Source of the DNA: Bagarius yarrelli | Lineage: Eukaryota > Chordata > Actinopteri > Siluriformes > Sisoridae | Reading direction: 5' to 3' | NCBI GenBank assembly: GCA_005784505.1 | Contig: VCAZ01000041.1 | Location: 1,719,501-1,783,500 of the forward strand | DNA: 64,000 nucleotides | Part shown: positions 13,045 to 25,250 of the stretch, piece after piece | How positions within the stretch are numbered: the first letter of the stretch is position 1 | Layout: every line of letters begins with the position of its first letter | Translations under genes and position numbers: made by a program | The notes under the pieces: generated by a model | What the model was told of the DNA's origin: nothing | What the model saw: only the letters and a program-made list of their open reading frames with translations | The model's database searches: none

Positions 13045-13215
13045 GCTCAGCTGGTAGCTATTACCTCACATTATGCTTATGCACTAAAGCAAATTGAAAG
13101 GTGGGTTCAATTCCCAGCACCACCGAGCGGCCCCTGAGCCATTAACCTTCAACTGCTCAGTTGGATCAATTTAAGCTGCTCTGGAGGAGGACGCAGGTCA
13201 AATGCCAGGAATGTA
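13045..13215 (+). mobile_element. V-SINE-like element (degraded)
   Basis: 'GGGTTCAATTCCCAGCACCA' B box and 'GCGGCCCCTGAGCCATTAAC', with part of the centre deleted. Confidence 0.65.
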
Positions 13216-13299
13216 CACGGAAATGTAACACCGCTATACCTTATATGCTGAAGGACATTTGCGAGTGTATATATATATATACTATTAAAGGCTGTAAGC

Positions 13300-13705
13300 T
13301 TACCGGTCAGAGTGGCACTGGTCTGGAAGTGGTGAACAAATGCTTTCCCAGGCTGAGACAAGCTGGTTATCTCCGGGGTTTAGCCGAATTCTCTTTAACA
13401 TGTTTAACTTTTCTGGTCAACTCCACTAAGTCAGTTTCTCCTCCTCTGTCAGCCATTGCGGGCGTAATAATTCTAATTCACCTGTACAGATGCGTTTCGT
13501 TAGTCGAACTTGGCTGTAACAGTTTTACTCTGATCAACCAATCAGAGGACAGAAAAATGCTGAGGTTATTGTGGGCCAGCACTTTAACCAAATCTGATTG
13601 GTTAAAGAAACAGTTTTTAACCAATTATCAATCTGCCACTGCTAATATAGTTTAAGTTAAATAGGCAGCACTACTGATTCTGAAGACTTTGGCAGATTAG
13701 ATTAA
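13300..13705 (+). repeat. dispersed repeat R1, copy 1
   Basis: Its reverse complement matches 21665-21990 over most of that length. Shared blocks include ACTGGTCTGGAAGTGGTGAA, GACAAGCTGGTTATCT, CTTTTCTGG, and TATTAGCAGTGGCAGATT (on the other strand). The frame running through it has no recognised domain; it is probably an unlabelled DNA transposon fragment. Confidence 0.8.
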
Positions 13706-14665
13706 CATGGCAGCAAATCTGTTTGGACGAAAATCTAACATCCACACACACATACTGGAAGCAGTGCAGCAAGAAAAAACGACAAATATTAGAATTTAGG
13801 TTGTAAATGTAGGTCAGTGTTTCTGACAGGCAAAAGAGGAGGACATACTGGTCCTGACGGCACACCACTGGTTGAATGACATGCATGTAAAATGTGTGCA
13901 TTTGTCTAATTTTTAATAAACCCAGCAGTAATTTAAGACGCTTGTGAAAAGCTTGTCTAGTCCGAAACGCAGGCTTGATGTTGTTCAGCATGGGATTAAA
14001 ATGCTGGAGTCAGTAGTTTTGACCAAAAACACATCACATCCCTGTCAAACACGTGTTCAGAAGTTAAGTGATAGCAGCAGTGTGTTAAACATTACCACAT
14101 GAAGGGGAAAACTCGGTATCCTTCACCTTCTCCTTTACTGGAAGTCATTTGTTATTTCGACACGGGCCCCGACGGAGGGCACCTTTCTGCAGCAGATACT
14201 CACTCCATCACTGATTGAACATGGAGACGATCTGCCCTCCATGTGCTCGGCGCTGAGGTCATCCGGGTCAAAGCGAATGCTGAAAGACGGACAACCTTTT
14301 CGACACGCACTCGACTTGGCTTTAGTAATCAAAAGAGTTTTTACGTCTCCGTTCTGATTGGTCAGATAGTGTTGATTTATTTCCTGTAACAGTAGTTTCA
14401 GCTGTAACCCATACGGTAAAAAAAATAATTAAAATACTGACCAAAATATATATTTTTGAAGAGAAAGAAACTTTTTTTTGACTTTTTACATTCCTTCATT
14501 TAACCAAATTACTTTATACATAAAATCATTGTGACTCAATAAATAAAATAAAATAATTCCTAAAACATTATTTCATTTCAATAAAGGAGGTTAAAACAGT
14601 GAGTGATTTAAATGATCAGTACAGCTTTGCTATAAAACAAAGTTCTTCTTTTCCACAAAGTACAA

Positions 14666-14779
14666 AGAGAGAGAGAGAGAGAGAGATAAAGACAGAGAGA
14701 GAGACAGAGAGAAAGAAAGAGAGAGAGAAAGAGAGAGCAAAAGAGCCAGAATCGCATTTGGTTCTATTGATCCCATCCT

Positions 14780-14824
<45 letters not shown>

Positions 14825-15075
14825 TCTTTCATTCTCTTTCAGTTCTCTTTCTTCTGTTTCTCTCTTAGTCTCTCAGTCTCTCTCGCTTCGTCGCCCTCTC
14901 TGTCTTTGTCTCTCTGTCTCTCTGTCTCTCTCTCTCGCTCTCTCTCTCTCGCTCTCTTTCATTTCTGTTCTCAGTCTCTCTTTCTTCTGTTTCTCTGTTA
15001 GTCTCTCAGTCTCTCTCGCTTCGTCGCCCTCTCTGTCTTTGTCTCTCTGTGTCTCTGTCTCTCTCTTCTTCTATT

Positions 15076-15116
<41 letters not shown>

Positions 15117-15185
15117 GTGTTTCTGTCTCTCTCTCCCTCGATTTGTCTCTCTCTCCCTCTCTCTCTCTCTCTCTCCTCTCTCTGT
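14666..15185 (+). repeat. GA tract followed by TC tract with a 133-bp duplication
   Basis: (AG)-rich DNA at 14666-14740 is followed within 40 bp by TC-rich DNA from 14779. Inside the TC part, a block containing GCTTCGTCGCCCTCTCTGTC occurs at 14885 and again at 15018, a tandem duplication with period 133 bp. Confidence 0.9.
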
Positions 15186-15689
15186 TTTTTGGAATTAAAT
15201 ATAGAGAGCAACATAATAATTTTTTAAAACATTTTAAAAAAAAAAAAAAATACAAATATGACCAAAACAACTGTATTTGTAGAAAATATATGTATGTAAA
15301 TATATTTTAATAGATATAAATATAGTCCAAAATATTATTTTTATTATATAGAAACTCATTAGAAGTGAATATTTAAATGCGTTTCTTCTAACTAACGCTC
15401 ACGTTTCTATCGTAACGGATTGCAGACACGGTGTTGGGCGGATGAGTCACCACTGTCACCATTGTCTGTCTGTTTCCTCAGTCATAACAATAAACCACAC
15501 ACTGTTTCTTTCGTAAGACGTTACCCACACGCTCGGCCTGTTATATTACACCTTTTTCTTAAACTATTCTTCTCTTTGCACTGACCCATATTTCATTCAG
15601 TTTTTACACAGAACATAAGTAACAATACAAATATAACTACGATAAATGTTAGAAAGAAAATTAAAAAATCTGAACAAAAAACATCCTTA

Positions 15690-15795
15690 GTGAGAAAGTC
15701 TGGGGGCGACTGGGGCAAGAAAAAAACTCCCTTAGATGGTACGAGGAAGAAACCTTGAGAGGAACCAGACTCAATAAGGTGTGTTTTATATTAAC
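15690..15795 (+). mobile_element. interspersed repeat, family E fragment
   Basis: 'GAAACCTTGAGAGGAACCAG' and 'GGGGCGACTGGGGCAAGAAA' match a repeat abundant in fish that normally starts with AATTTTATTTGTATAGCGC. Second copy at 15985-16190. Confidence 0.7.
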
Positions 15796-15984
15796 ACATT
15801 TTTGTTTTTATGCACAGCTAATGTTTTATTTTTATATTTTATGCTTGTATTCTATATATTTTTTACCAGTTTACTTTTAGTTTCCTATTTTATCTTCTGG
15901 TTATTATTAAGCTTCAGCACGAAAAAACATATTATTTATCCCTATGTAAATTAGGGATAGTCATGATTAAACGATAATTCAATT

Positions 15985-16195
15985 CAATTAAATTTTTTTA
16001 ATAATTAATAATTCAATTCAATTTAATTTTTTTTTTCAATTTAATTTTATTTGTATAGCTTTGTAACGCTTTTGTCCATGATTGTCCCTGATAAGCAAGC
16101 CGAGGGCGACGGTGGCAAGGAAAAACTCCCTGAGATAGTAGTAGAAAGAACTTGAGAGGAACCAGACTCAACAAAGTACACATCCTCATTTGGGT
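15985..16195 (+). mobile_element. interspersed repeat, family E, longer copy
   Basis: Has the start 'TTAATTTTATTTGTATAGCT', the middle 'GAGGGCGACGGTGGCAAGGA' and the end 'CATCCTCATTTGGGTGAAAA'. Confidence 0.8.
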
Positions 16196-16247
16196 GAAAA
16201 CAGATTATTAATCATTAAGAATTTTCTAATGAACAATTATTGAAAAT

Positions 16248-16290
16248 AAGTCACTCTGGATAAGGGTGTCTGGCAAATGTAAATGAGTAC
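16248..16290 (+). mobile_element. V-SINE tail fragment
   Basis: 'TCACTCTGGATAAGGGTGTC' and 'TGGCAAATGTAAATG' only. Confidence 0.7.
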
Positions 16291-18280
16291 ATTTTTCCCA
16301 GAGACAAAGCGATCTGTGTGTGTTTGTGTGAAAAAGAAGAAAATAGAAAATAAATCAGAAGCAAGTTGGGTCCAGTTTAAGTGATTTCAGCTTGTCTGAA
16401 CGCAACTATTAAGGCAAAATTAATCAATCCCTGTGCATTTTGTGAGAGCATGTAAAGCATTTTTCAGATGATTTCCAGGAAAACGGCGCTAAACTTAATC
16501 CCGCAATTTTATCACAACAAAGCACTTAAAAAATTAGAAGGTGTTTTTTGGTGTTTTCTTGCACCAAAAGTAAGAATTGATAAATAATAGATTGTTACTT
16601 TGTCCCGATTATCAATTAAAAATGTAATCAGATGTCATGACGTCATTAGATGTCACTAATGTACTTGGCGATAAAGCTGATTTTTGATTTTGACTATATG
16701 ATGTGTTCTTATTGGACTTGAAATCTTAAATCATTGCAAATGTAAATCTTTCTGTAAGACGATATTTTGTTAGCGAATAAACACATTTATTTAGTTAGTG
16801 ATCAATTAGTGTAAGTAATAAAGTACGTAGATAAACATCATGGCATGTTATTCTTTAATAGCAAAAATCTCATGGCAAAATTCTTTCTGCCTCTTTTGCT
16901 CTTTATTACATAACACACACACACACACACAACAATGTATCTGAACATCTCAGGAACTGGTTAAGAGAGACGGTTTACATTTGAACTTCCTGTGTCTTCC
17001 ACTCCCTACATCACCCCTGGAGTACACTACAGGAAGTCTGTGATTAGCATTTTCCTCTTACTAATCCACATCACAGAGACACACTCATATGTACAGACAA
17101 ATAAAGAGAGGTTATGCCATGTTCAAACATGTTATCTATTCTAAAAGTACTACATACACATGATATCATAAGAATGTTGTTATATGTTTATTTAGTATTT
17201 TTGGAAGGAGACTCCAGTTTAGACATGAGCAATTAAATAATTCAGGCGAATTAAATAATCGGATCCTTCATATGATTCAGGAATCACAAATCCTTGTATT
17301 TATTCATACAAACACAAACAAAAAATACACTATTTAGTTATTAGCTGGTAACTCTAGGAACAAGTAGACGACTGAGTTATTTAGAAAACTTCATGCATAG
17401 GCAGAAACTTAAGAGACTACTGATTCTTCTGATTTATTTAAACATCAGATACATCGGACTCTAGTGAAACAGACGAATCGGAATCCATACTTACTGTCTT
17501 AATCATGAGTCCAATGATTCGGTGGATTTTAGGAGTTTGTTAAGTTCTAAAGGACCATGGCAAAAGCAGTCAAAATCTCTACTGACTCAAGTGACTCATG
17601 TATTCACTATGATTATGACTATGATTCAGTGAGTGATTCAGAAAGATTCTAATCTGTGCATAGATTTGGATTTCTTATCTCTACTTTATTGCGCTTTTTT
17701 TTCTTCAAATTTTCATAAAATTGTTTTTAAAGATTGATAACTGTAAAAAAAAAAACGAATCTAAAAGATTTTTTTGTAGACTTTTGTGGACTGTTAGGGA
17801 CTTCTATGTAGAAGTTTCCAGAAGCCTTTTATGATTTGTGTGGAGATACTCATATTAAAAAATTCTAAATTTTGTATAGCTTGTTTTTTTTTTTGTTTTT
17901 TTTTTATATATATATATACAAAGAATTACTACTAAAGTTTGAACCTGACAATATGTGATGGTACAAGTGAACAAGAAGCCACCAAAAAAACTGACCAATA
18001 AAACAGGAAGTAAACTAGAAGATAAACAGGAAAGAGGCTTCTGTGATGAAGGGCTAGGCTTCATTTCCAAACACAGGAAGTCAACATTTACACCAGACGA
18101 CCATCTGGGAAATATGTACTGCTTTGATTTTAATTTAATTTGTATACCGGATTGATAACCAAAGACTGAACTGAACCATTGTATATTTTTGGATTTGTTT
18201 TTGTCAAATATTGTACAAAATATTGTCTAAAAGTAATAACCAACAATTCATTTAGCTAAAAAACAAAGCGACGTACATTT
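16290..18280. other. AT-rich spacer, no gene seen
   Basis: A (CA)n run lies at 16914-16932, and T-rich and (TA)n DNA at 17883-17920. No coding frame of interest. Confidence 0.6.
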
Positions 18281-18412
18281 ATCTATTTTATACAACTGAG
18301 CACTTGGGGGTTAGGGACCATGTTCAGGAGCCCAGCAGTGGTAAATTGGTAGTTCTGGGAAACAAACTTTGCTCTTTAGATTACCTTGAACACCTTAACC
18401 AATGTGCTAGCA
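18280..18412 (-). mobile_element. V-SINE-like element
   Basis: Reverse-oriented: 'GGGACCATGTTCAGGAGCCC' central block and a degraded head. Confidence 0.85.
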
Positions 18413-18519
18413 CATCCCCCCAATACAAACACCTTTCGACTAAACAGCTTAATCAAATGCGGGTTTATGTTCAGGATCACATCGTATTTGCTGTTAAAAA
18501 AACATGAAATATACTATAG

Positions 18520-18850
18520 GGCCAAAAGTTTGTGGACATCTTACCAGCACACCTACATCAGTGTGTCTGACAAAAATGTTTTACAATATCTGAAGCCCAT
18601 AAGTGTCTAGAATGTCTTTGTATGTTGTAGCACCATCTGGATCTAATAGACTCAAACCCTGTTCCAGGTTGACAATACTTCTGTGCACAAAACACCTGAA
18701 CTCCATGAGGGCTGTGTTCTGGTTGGAGTATAAGAACTCTCATGTCCTGTACAGAACCCTGATTCTGACTCAAGCCCTTAAAACTGAACAGCTTTGGGAT
18801 AAACTGAAACCCTGACTCAACTCCAGACCTTTTCCCCTCAACATTAGTGT
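18520..18850 (+). mobile_element. Tc1-like element remnant
   Basis: Begins 'GGCCAAAAGTTTGTGGACAT', a known end type, and continues with 'AATGTCTTTGTATGTTGTAG', 'CCTGTTCCAGG', and 'AACAGCTTTGGGATAAACTG' (relic of the EHLWDEL motif). It is interrupted by SINEs and reappears at 19195-19280 with 'GGTCAGGTGTCCCAAAACCT'. Confidence 0.75.
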
Positions 18851-18851
18851 C

Positions 18852-19032
18852 TAGGGGAAGTGGTAGCTCTGTGGATAAGGTGTTGGACTGCTAATTGGAA
18901 GATCAGGGTTTGATTCCGAGCACCACCATGAGCAAGGCTCTCAACCCTCTCAACCGATCAGATGTATAATGAAGATAATTGTAAGTCATTCTGGATAAGG
19001 ACGTCTGCCGAATGCTATAAATGTAAATGCCG
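18852..19032 (+). mobile_element. V-SINE-like element
   Basis: 'GGAAGTGGTAGCTCTGTGGA' head and 'AAGTCATTCTGGATAAGGAC' tail; part of the central block is deleted. Inserted in a Tc1-like element. Confidence 0.9.
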
Positions 19033-19039
19033 TAAATCA

Positions 19040-19420
19040 GTGGTGTCCAAACTTGGTCCAGGAGAGCCGTTTCCTGTCCAAGTTTTAAGTAAACCTAGTA
19101 AGATCTTCATTAGTTGGTTCAGGTGTGTTTGATTAGGGTTGGAGCTAAACTCTGCAGGACACCGACCCTCCCGGACAGAGTTTGGACACCCTGTCGTAAA
19201 TGATCCCATTAATCCCTTTGTGACTAAATGAACACAAATGATGGTCAGGTGTCCCAAAACCTTTGCTTGTCAACCATCACAGTTGAGTTGAAAATATCAT
19301 TTATTGAAACGTGATGGATTCTCAATATCCATGAATATTTTTTTTAAACCTTGAACTTTTATGTTTGAAACATCCTTGTGCCATTGACATATTTGGACTT
19401 AAAAAAATAAGGAAATTCTC
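19040..19420 (+). repeat. duplicated block, copy 1
   Basis: Composite of a repeat with 'GGAGCTAAACTCTGCAGGAC' (19045-19198), a short Tc1-like 3' end (19200-19275) and about 140 bp that includes 'CATCCTTGTGCCATTGACAT'. The same order recurs at 21130-21610. Confidence 0.85.
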
Positions 19421-20029
19421 TTAAAGAAATTTCCAAGCCTTTTTAAGTCATTTTGTCCTCAACCTCTCGGCTGTCCTGCTGACCGACTTAAAATAATAAA
19501 CCACTCTCAATGAAGTAAGAGACGGATAACAGAAAGTCCTCCCATGACGAAATAATGAGTTTAGTCATCCCAGAAGCGACGTCTGTGGTTTCTTGAGGTT
19601 CAGCAAGTTTAGTCTGTTCCTTGCTTTCATTTTTACATTTTGTAGAATTAACAAGGTGTAAAAAAATAAACGTCTAAACAAAACTTTTTGTGGACTGTAG
19701 CCTTTCTGGAGAAATCACTAGATTCAAATTATAGTAGGATTGTACTTTAGAACAGAGTAAACAGGAAATAGTTTGCAAGAGAAATTAAATGTAATGGCTG
19801 TGATGTTAAGAGATAATTCGGTCAAATGCACTTAGACAAGACAGAACTTTCGGTTTGATAAAAAGCTTTTTTATATGTTTTTTTTTATTTTATTTGATGT
19901 TGCTCCAAAAAAAGATTTAGACCAGGAACAATGACCTACATAGACTGTTAATTAGAATCAGGTGGGATTTTGAGCAACAATCACTATAAAACACAACATT
20001 AGGTTTTCTATTAAATACAAACTATTACT

Positions 20030-20765
20030 TACTATCATCATTAAAATAAACGAGATTACAGACACCAACAATCATCATTAAACACCAATATTCACCATTA
20101 CAAATGAACAATTCACCATTTAACATTAACAACATACCAACAGTCATCATTAAACACAAACAATTCACCATTAAACATTAACAACATACCAACAGTCATC
20201 ATTAAACACAAACAATTCACCATTAAACATTAACAACATACCAACAGTCATCATTAAACACAAACAATTCACCATTAAACATTAACATTTACCATGAAAT
20301 ATTAATGATTACGTATTCAACATTGAAATTTATTATTAAACAATGTAACATTAAACACCAACAGCCAACATTAAACCCGAACCAATACTAACCACCAACA
20401 TTCAACAGTAAACATAAACATTTGGCCATAAAACACCAACATTCACCATTAATCTTAAACAATCTAGAATTTACCATCAACATTTCATACAAAACACCAA
20501 CATTCACTATTAAACATGAACAGTATAAAATTTAACATCAACATTTAATATTAAACACCAACATTCGCCAATAAACAAAACTGATTCACCATCAAACACC
20601 AACCTTTACCACCAAACATGCACAATACACCACTATACATAAAAAAATGACAATGAAACTCGCATCATTCAGCAATAACAATTCACCAGTAAAAAACAGT
20701 CACCATTAAACATAAACAATCCACTGGCCATCATTTCACCCCAACATTTACCAGTAAACCCCGTC
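20030..20765 (+). repeat. A/C-rich minisatellite with a 52-bp unit
   Basis: Three near-identical 52-bp units around 20110-20280 (cagtcatcat at 20141, 20193 and 20245), embedded in about 700 bp of diverged copies of an AACACCAACATTCACCATTA-like motif. The plus strand has very little G. Confidence 0.95.
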
Positions 20766-21129
20766 ACAAGATTAGTCAATCTTGTTTATACAACTGTGAC
20801 CTGAGGAGGTTTTCGACAATGTCGTCCTTGATGATAAAGTCAGATGCCAACACCGTATCACTGGCTGATAATCAGTGCGGAAAATGGGGCTGGTCTTCAC
20901 AGACTGCTGGTGTTTGTTGGAGAATTGATGAGTTTTAGTGTTTGTGACATTCTTTTATTTTTAAAGTAGAGTATTTGCCGTGGTGGGCAGTTAGAGCCAG
21001 CAAGGTCCCCCCTGCGGCCCAAACAATAACAGAAGCTAACCATTTACTTTAATATTTGTTCCAATAAATTGTATTTATTTATTCCTAACAGTTTATTCTC
21101 TTTATTTCGTAGTGTTTCTCTTGCTGCAC

Positions 21130-21610
21130 TGCTTCAACTTGGCTCAACACACCTACCTCTAAGTTTCAATTATATTTTAATTATTATTGGGATCTCTTTA
21201 TTAGTTGGTTCTCGTGTGTTTGATTAGGGTGGGAGCTAAACTCTGCAGGACTACCGAGCCTTAAGGATTGTGTTTGGACACCCTGTTGTAAATGATGTCA
21301 TTAATACCATTATGACTGAATGAAAAAATCCACACGGTCATGCAATACAATCTATTGGAAAAGCGTTTCAGAAGTGTGAAGGTTACTATAGGAGGAATAG
21401 GATGTTTAAAACAGTACATATAGATGTAATGGTCAGGTGTCCCAAAACGTTTGCTTGCCAACCATTACAGTTGAGTTAAAATATTATTTATAGAAACATG
21501 TGGTGGATTTTCCAATATTAGTATATATATCTTCAAAACTCTTTAACTTTTATGCTGAAAACATCCTTGTGCCAATGACATATTTGGATTTGACATCATT
21601 TAAAAAATAA
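21130..21610 (+). repeat. duplicated block, copy 2
   Basis: Direct copy of 19040-19420 with the fuller Tc1-like segment (21300-21465) and the same trailing sequence 'CATCCTTGTGCCAATGACAT'. Confidence 0.85.
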
Positions 21611-21664
21611 TTGTATGTTAGATTTTTTTTGTCCAATCAGATTTCAATTTCTTTGTGCTGCTTA

Positions 21665-21990
21665 TGCTAATGTAATCAACCAAAGCCTTCAGAATCAGTA
21701 ATGCTGCCCATGGAACTTAATCTGTATTAGCAGTGGCAGATTGTTTCTTTAACCAATCAGATTTCAAATTCAGCATTGGGAACCAGCTCGCTATTTTTTT
21801 TTTTTAAAACAAAGACAAACTTAATAATCCGTTTTAAAGGCAGACTTTTCCAGAAAAGTCAGACATGGTGGGTAGAAATCGGATAACCCTGAAGATAACT
21901 AGCTTGTCTTAGACCGGGAAAGAGTTTATTCACCACTTCCAGACCAGTACCGCCGACCACTAACGCCGACTTACAACATTTAAATGTATT
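21665..21990 (-). repeat. dispersed repeat R1, copy 2
   Basis: Inverted relative of 13300-13705. It starts directly after the duplicated block. Confidence 0.8.
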
Positions 21991-23420
21991 ATACTGTATA
22001 TTTTATTATATTTTTTATGTTTTTGTGATGTTATATTAATATTAAGATAAATATTGTCTCTGAACTGCTCCATATGATGTACCTGGCACAGTTGTGGTTG
22101 TAGTGTGGAGGTTTGGAGTTGTATTAATGGTTTCTATAGTTGTGACATGATAGTGGTGGTATTGAGAGGTGTAGTCCCCACTGAAGGGTACCAAATGCAC
22201 GGCCCACCACTGAGTATTTATTATATATTGTAATAGAGTTTATTGATTGTAATAGTCATAGTCAGTTGTTGGTCTTTGACACCTTTGAGTGTTTGTGGTT
22301 TGGAGTTCCAATGTTGGATTTTTTTCACTCCTGGTGATATTCTTTCCTGGTTGGTTTAGAAAAGCCTGTAATATGGATCAATCCTTCTCTAGAAAACTAC
22401 CGAATTATTTGTTACTTTAGAGGAAAGGTTCCAATTTAAGGAAGTGGAACTTTTTTTAATTTATTGTACTAATTTAAACTTTAATAGAATTTCAATTTCA
22501 TGTCCTGAGGTGACTGTATAGTGCTGCACAACACAACTGTTCATCTCTGAGGACTTCAGCTTCCTTTAACCTTGGTTAGCAGCATGTGACTGTGCATTTG
22601 TGTGTGTTTAGGAGTAAATTAGATTCCACTAAAAGCAGTCTTAATGATTTGGTTAAAGGTTGCGGAGAGCTTGCAGTCACTGTGCCTGGTCGAATGAATG
22701 TTATTATATAAGTCCAACCCTTGAGGTCTGGGCCACGTTTCTGCAGTTAAACACACAGATCTCATTCTGTCCCATCGGTGGACTGATGGACAGCTGAAGT
22801 CAGTAATATATATGTTTGAGTCTGTGCTTGTGTGACAGGTCAAGGTGAAGGGGCTAAAAAACACGTGTTGGAAATGAGAAACTTTGGACTGAAAGCTGCA
22901 GGAGTATCACTGTTCCATCAAGTTCCATCAACAACATGAAAAAAAAAGGAATTAAAAAAGGGTTGAGTTAAAAAAGTATTGTTAACTCACAGAATAAACT
23001 TAGTTTTGGAGTTTTTATAGGTTGTTTTTGTGTTGCATGATCCCTGTGTCACACTGAAGGATCTTAGTTTCCATAATGTACGACAAAAATGCATCAAGAA
23101 CGGATGCACACGAGAGTCAACAATCTGACACGTTTGGTAACCCGTATTCACTCGCTAATGGGAGCTAGCAGCAAACAAAAACATTCTGTAGTAGCACTTT
23201 TGCTTCTTAAAATGCTTCAATGCTTGCTGTTTCGTCCACCGGACTCGTTTCCACGTTTTCTCCAGGGGGTTTTAAGTGCTAATTGCATCATCAGCTTTAG
23301 CACTCCTATTGGATCTCAGTTTGACGGTCGTCGTAGGAGAACTGCAGAAGAAGCGTCGGCTGTCGGTGAACGTGTCAAATTAGCCATCATAGACAACAGA
23401 TTATTGGAAGTTGTGGCTAA
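21990..23420. other. spacer, no recognised gene
   Basis: A 112-codon frame (23089-23427) has no recognised domain and runs into a SINE, so I do not call it a gene. Confidence 0.5.
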
Positions 23421-23422
23421 TA

Positions 23423-23583
23423 GTTAAGGTGTTGGACTACCAACCCAAAGATTGTGGGTTCGATTCCCAGCTCCACCAAATCACCACCGCTGGGCCCCTG
23501 AGCAAGGCCCTTAACCCTCAGTTGTGTAAATGAGATAAATGTAAGTCGCTCTGGATATGGGTGTCTGCCAAATGCCGTAAATT
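23423..23583 (+). mobile_element. V-SINE-like element
   Basis: 'GTGGGTTCGATTCCCAGCTC' B box, 'CGCTGGGCCCCTGAGCAAGG' centre, and 'AAGTCGCTCTGGATATGGGT' tail. Confidence 0.93.
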
Positions 23584-23639
23584 ATGGGAATCTTTTAGGA
23601 TTTTAATATTTTGTCTCAGACGACCAAATCCTGGTCAAA

Positions 23640-24120
23640 AGGTCACACAGAGAAAGTTCGTCTTACAGCGAAAATTTGCATTGCGACACATTTGGATATT
23701 TTACCATAGAAAATAATGTAAAACCAGATAATCCGATCCAATTTCCAACATTACTGTATAATCATATTTTTGCCTATAAAAACACACAATGATTTTAAAC
23801 GCATTATTTATTTTATAATATTTTTTTCGAATCAGAATACTTTAACATTTCAGAGAAAATTTTATTTACATTTTATTTTTTTATAAGGTAATAAATAAAT
23901 AATATTTTTTACATTACATCACATTTTTGCATATCAATCATTAAAATGTGCAAAAAAATCATGAAGCTTTTGAACGCATGCTGAAGATCATGTCAATATC
24001 GTGGGTCGAAGCTCTTCGTAAATGTGCTTCACTTGGCTTTCTTTGAAACAAACAAGTTTCGAACGCGCAACTTAGCCAGCATTCGGTTCGGATCCGTTCA
24101 ATTCATCCATATTCTGAAAA
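23640..24120 (+). repeat. dispersed repeat, copy 2 (partner at 2985-3425)
   Basis: Diverged copy with ordered shared motifs, including 'TAATCATATTTTTGCC', 'ACGCATGCTGAAG', 'GTGGGTCGAAG' and 'GCGCAACTTAGCCAGC'. Confidence 0.6.
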
Positions 24121-25029
24121 TGCTTTAAATGCTGATGCCAATTTTTCTGCAAATGTAAACATTTTTAGGGCGAAAGTCATAATTGGAGACATTTTTATGC
24201 TGAGTTTTTACTGTAAATGCCGAAATATTGGATCCGAGTGTTCTACAATTAGCCGTGCGTTTGCTATGTTTTGCTGTGTTTTTGTTTTTTTTGGTGTATG
24301 ACTGGTAAATCGGGACGATTATCTGCTGTAACACTAAACAGTGTTTATTGCTGACATTTCCTATCTAATAAATCACCGGCTGGCTAATCTAACATGTTAA
24401 ACTGTCTCAGTCGAACCTTTGTGTCTCATTTGGATTGTGGGGTCAGGAGTTCAGAAATGTGGGCGTGGTCTCACAGTGAATATTGCAGTTCTAATTTGTT
24501 TATAGTGAACAAATACTTAAAGCTGATTGGTCAAATTGAATGCATTATTATTTATAAGAATATATTTATATAATTATCTAAACTATAAACAGTCAAAGAA
24601 TTGTAAAGATCTATAAAATTCGATGAAATGACCATCTTAGTACCAAATATCTGTCTACAAGCGTCTGTTCTGCTATCAATTAAAATTTCTTAAGTAATAA
24701 GAGTTACGTATCGGACAAAACAAACGCTCAGCGTCGGCAGGATTTTTCTAGCTTCTTTTGCTACTTTATTTTCTCAGGATTATCCAGCTCACTGTTAGCT
24801 AGCTGCATTTGGAATTGTTGTATCGACAATAGAACCCTGTTCCATTCAGTGCACCCGGTAGAGGGTCAACAACATAGTCACATGGTCTGGAGATTAGCGC
24901 TCACCTCAGGTCACACTGCAAGTCATCACCTGACCTTTTCACCCTGTGTGCTGAGTCAGATAAGATTTAACCCCTAACTTATTACACCTAACCTCAGTTT
25001 TTAATATAAATAGAGTGCTTCCTCACGTG

Positions 25030-25250
25030 TATGTATCTCAGCAAAGTAGGTGTGGTCTCTGTACCTGTCTAATGTGAGGGAGGCGTAGCCTACATATCTA
25101 TTTGTCTTATCAAAGGTGTAAGACATCGCTTCAATATTTAATTAGCTCAATAAAGAAGGTGTGGCCTTCCTATCTAAATTGGTGAAGGAGGTGTGGCTTA
25201 TTTATGCATCTGTCTAAATTAAGAAGGTTTGGCGTCTGTATCTGTCTTAA
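25030..25250 (+). repeat. GTGTGGCCT minisatellite
   Basis: About five diverged copies of an AAGAAGGTGTGGCCTTCCTA-like unit, spaced 40-60 bp, followed directly by a SINE head (25252-25290, 'GTGGTAGCTCAGTTGTTAAG'). Confidence 0.75.

Noticed and set aside
20101..20290. CRISPR-like array
   Set aside because: The 52-bp units are tandem without unique spacers, and the genome is a vertebrate's.
23089..23427. 112-codon plus-strand frame
   Set aside because: No domain, no splice context, and it runs into a SINE.
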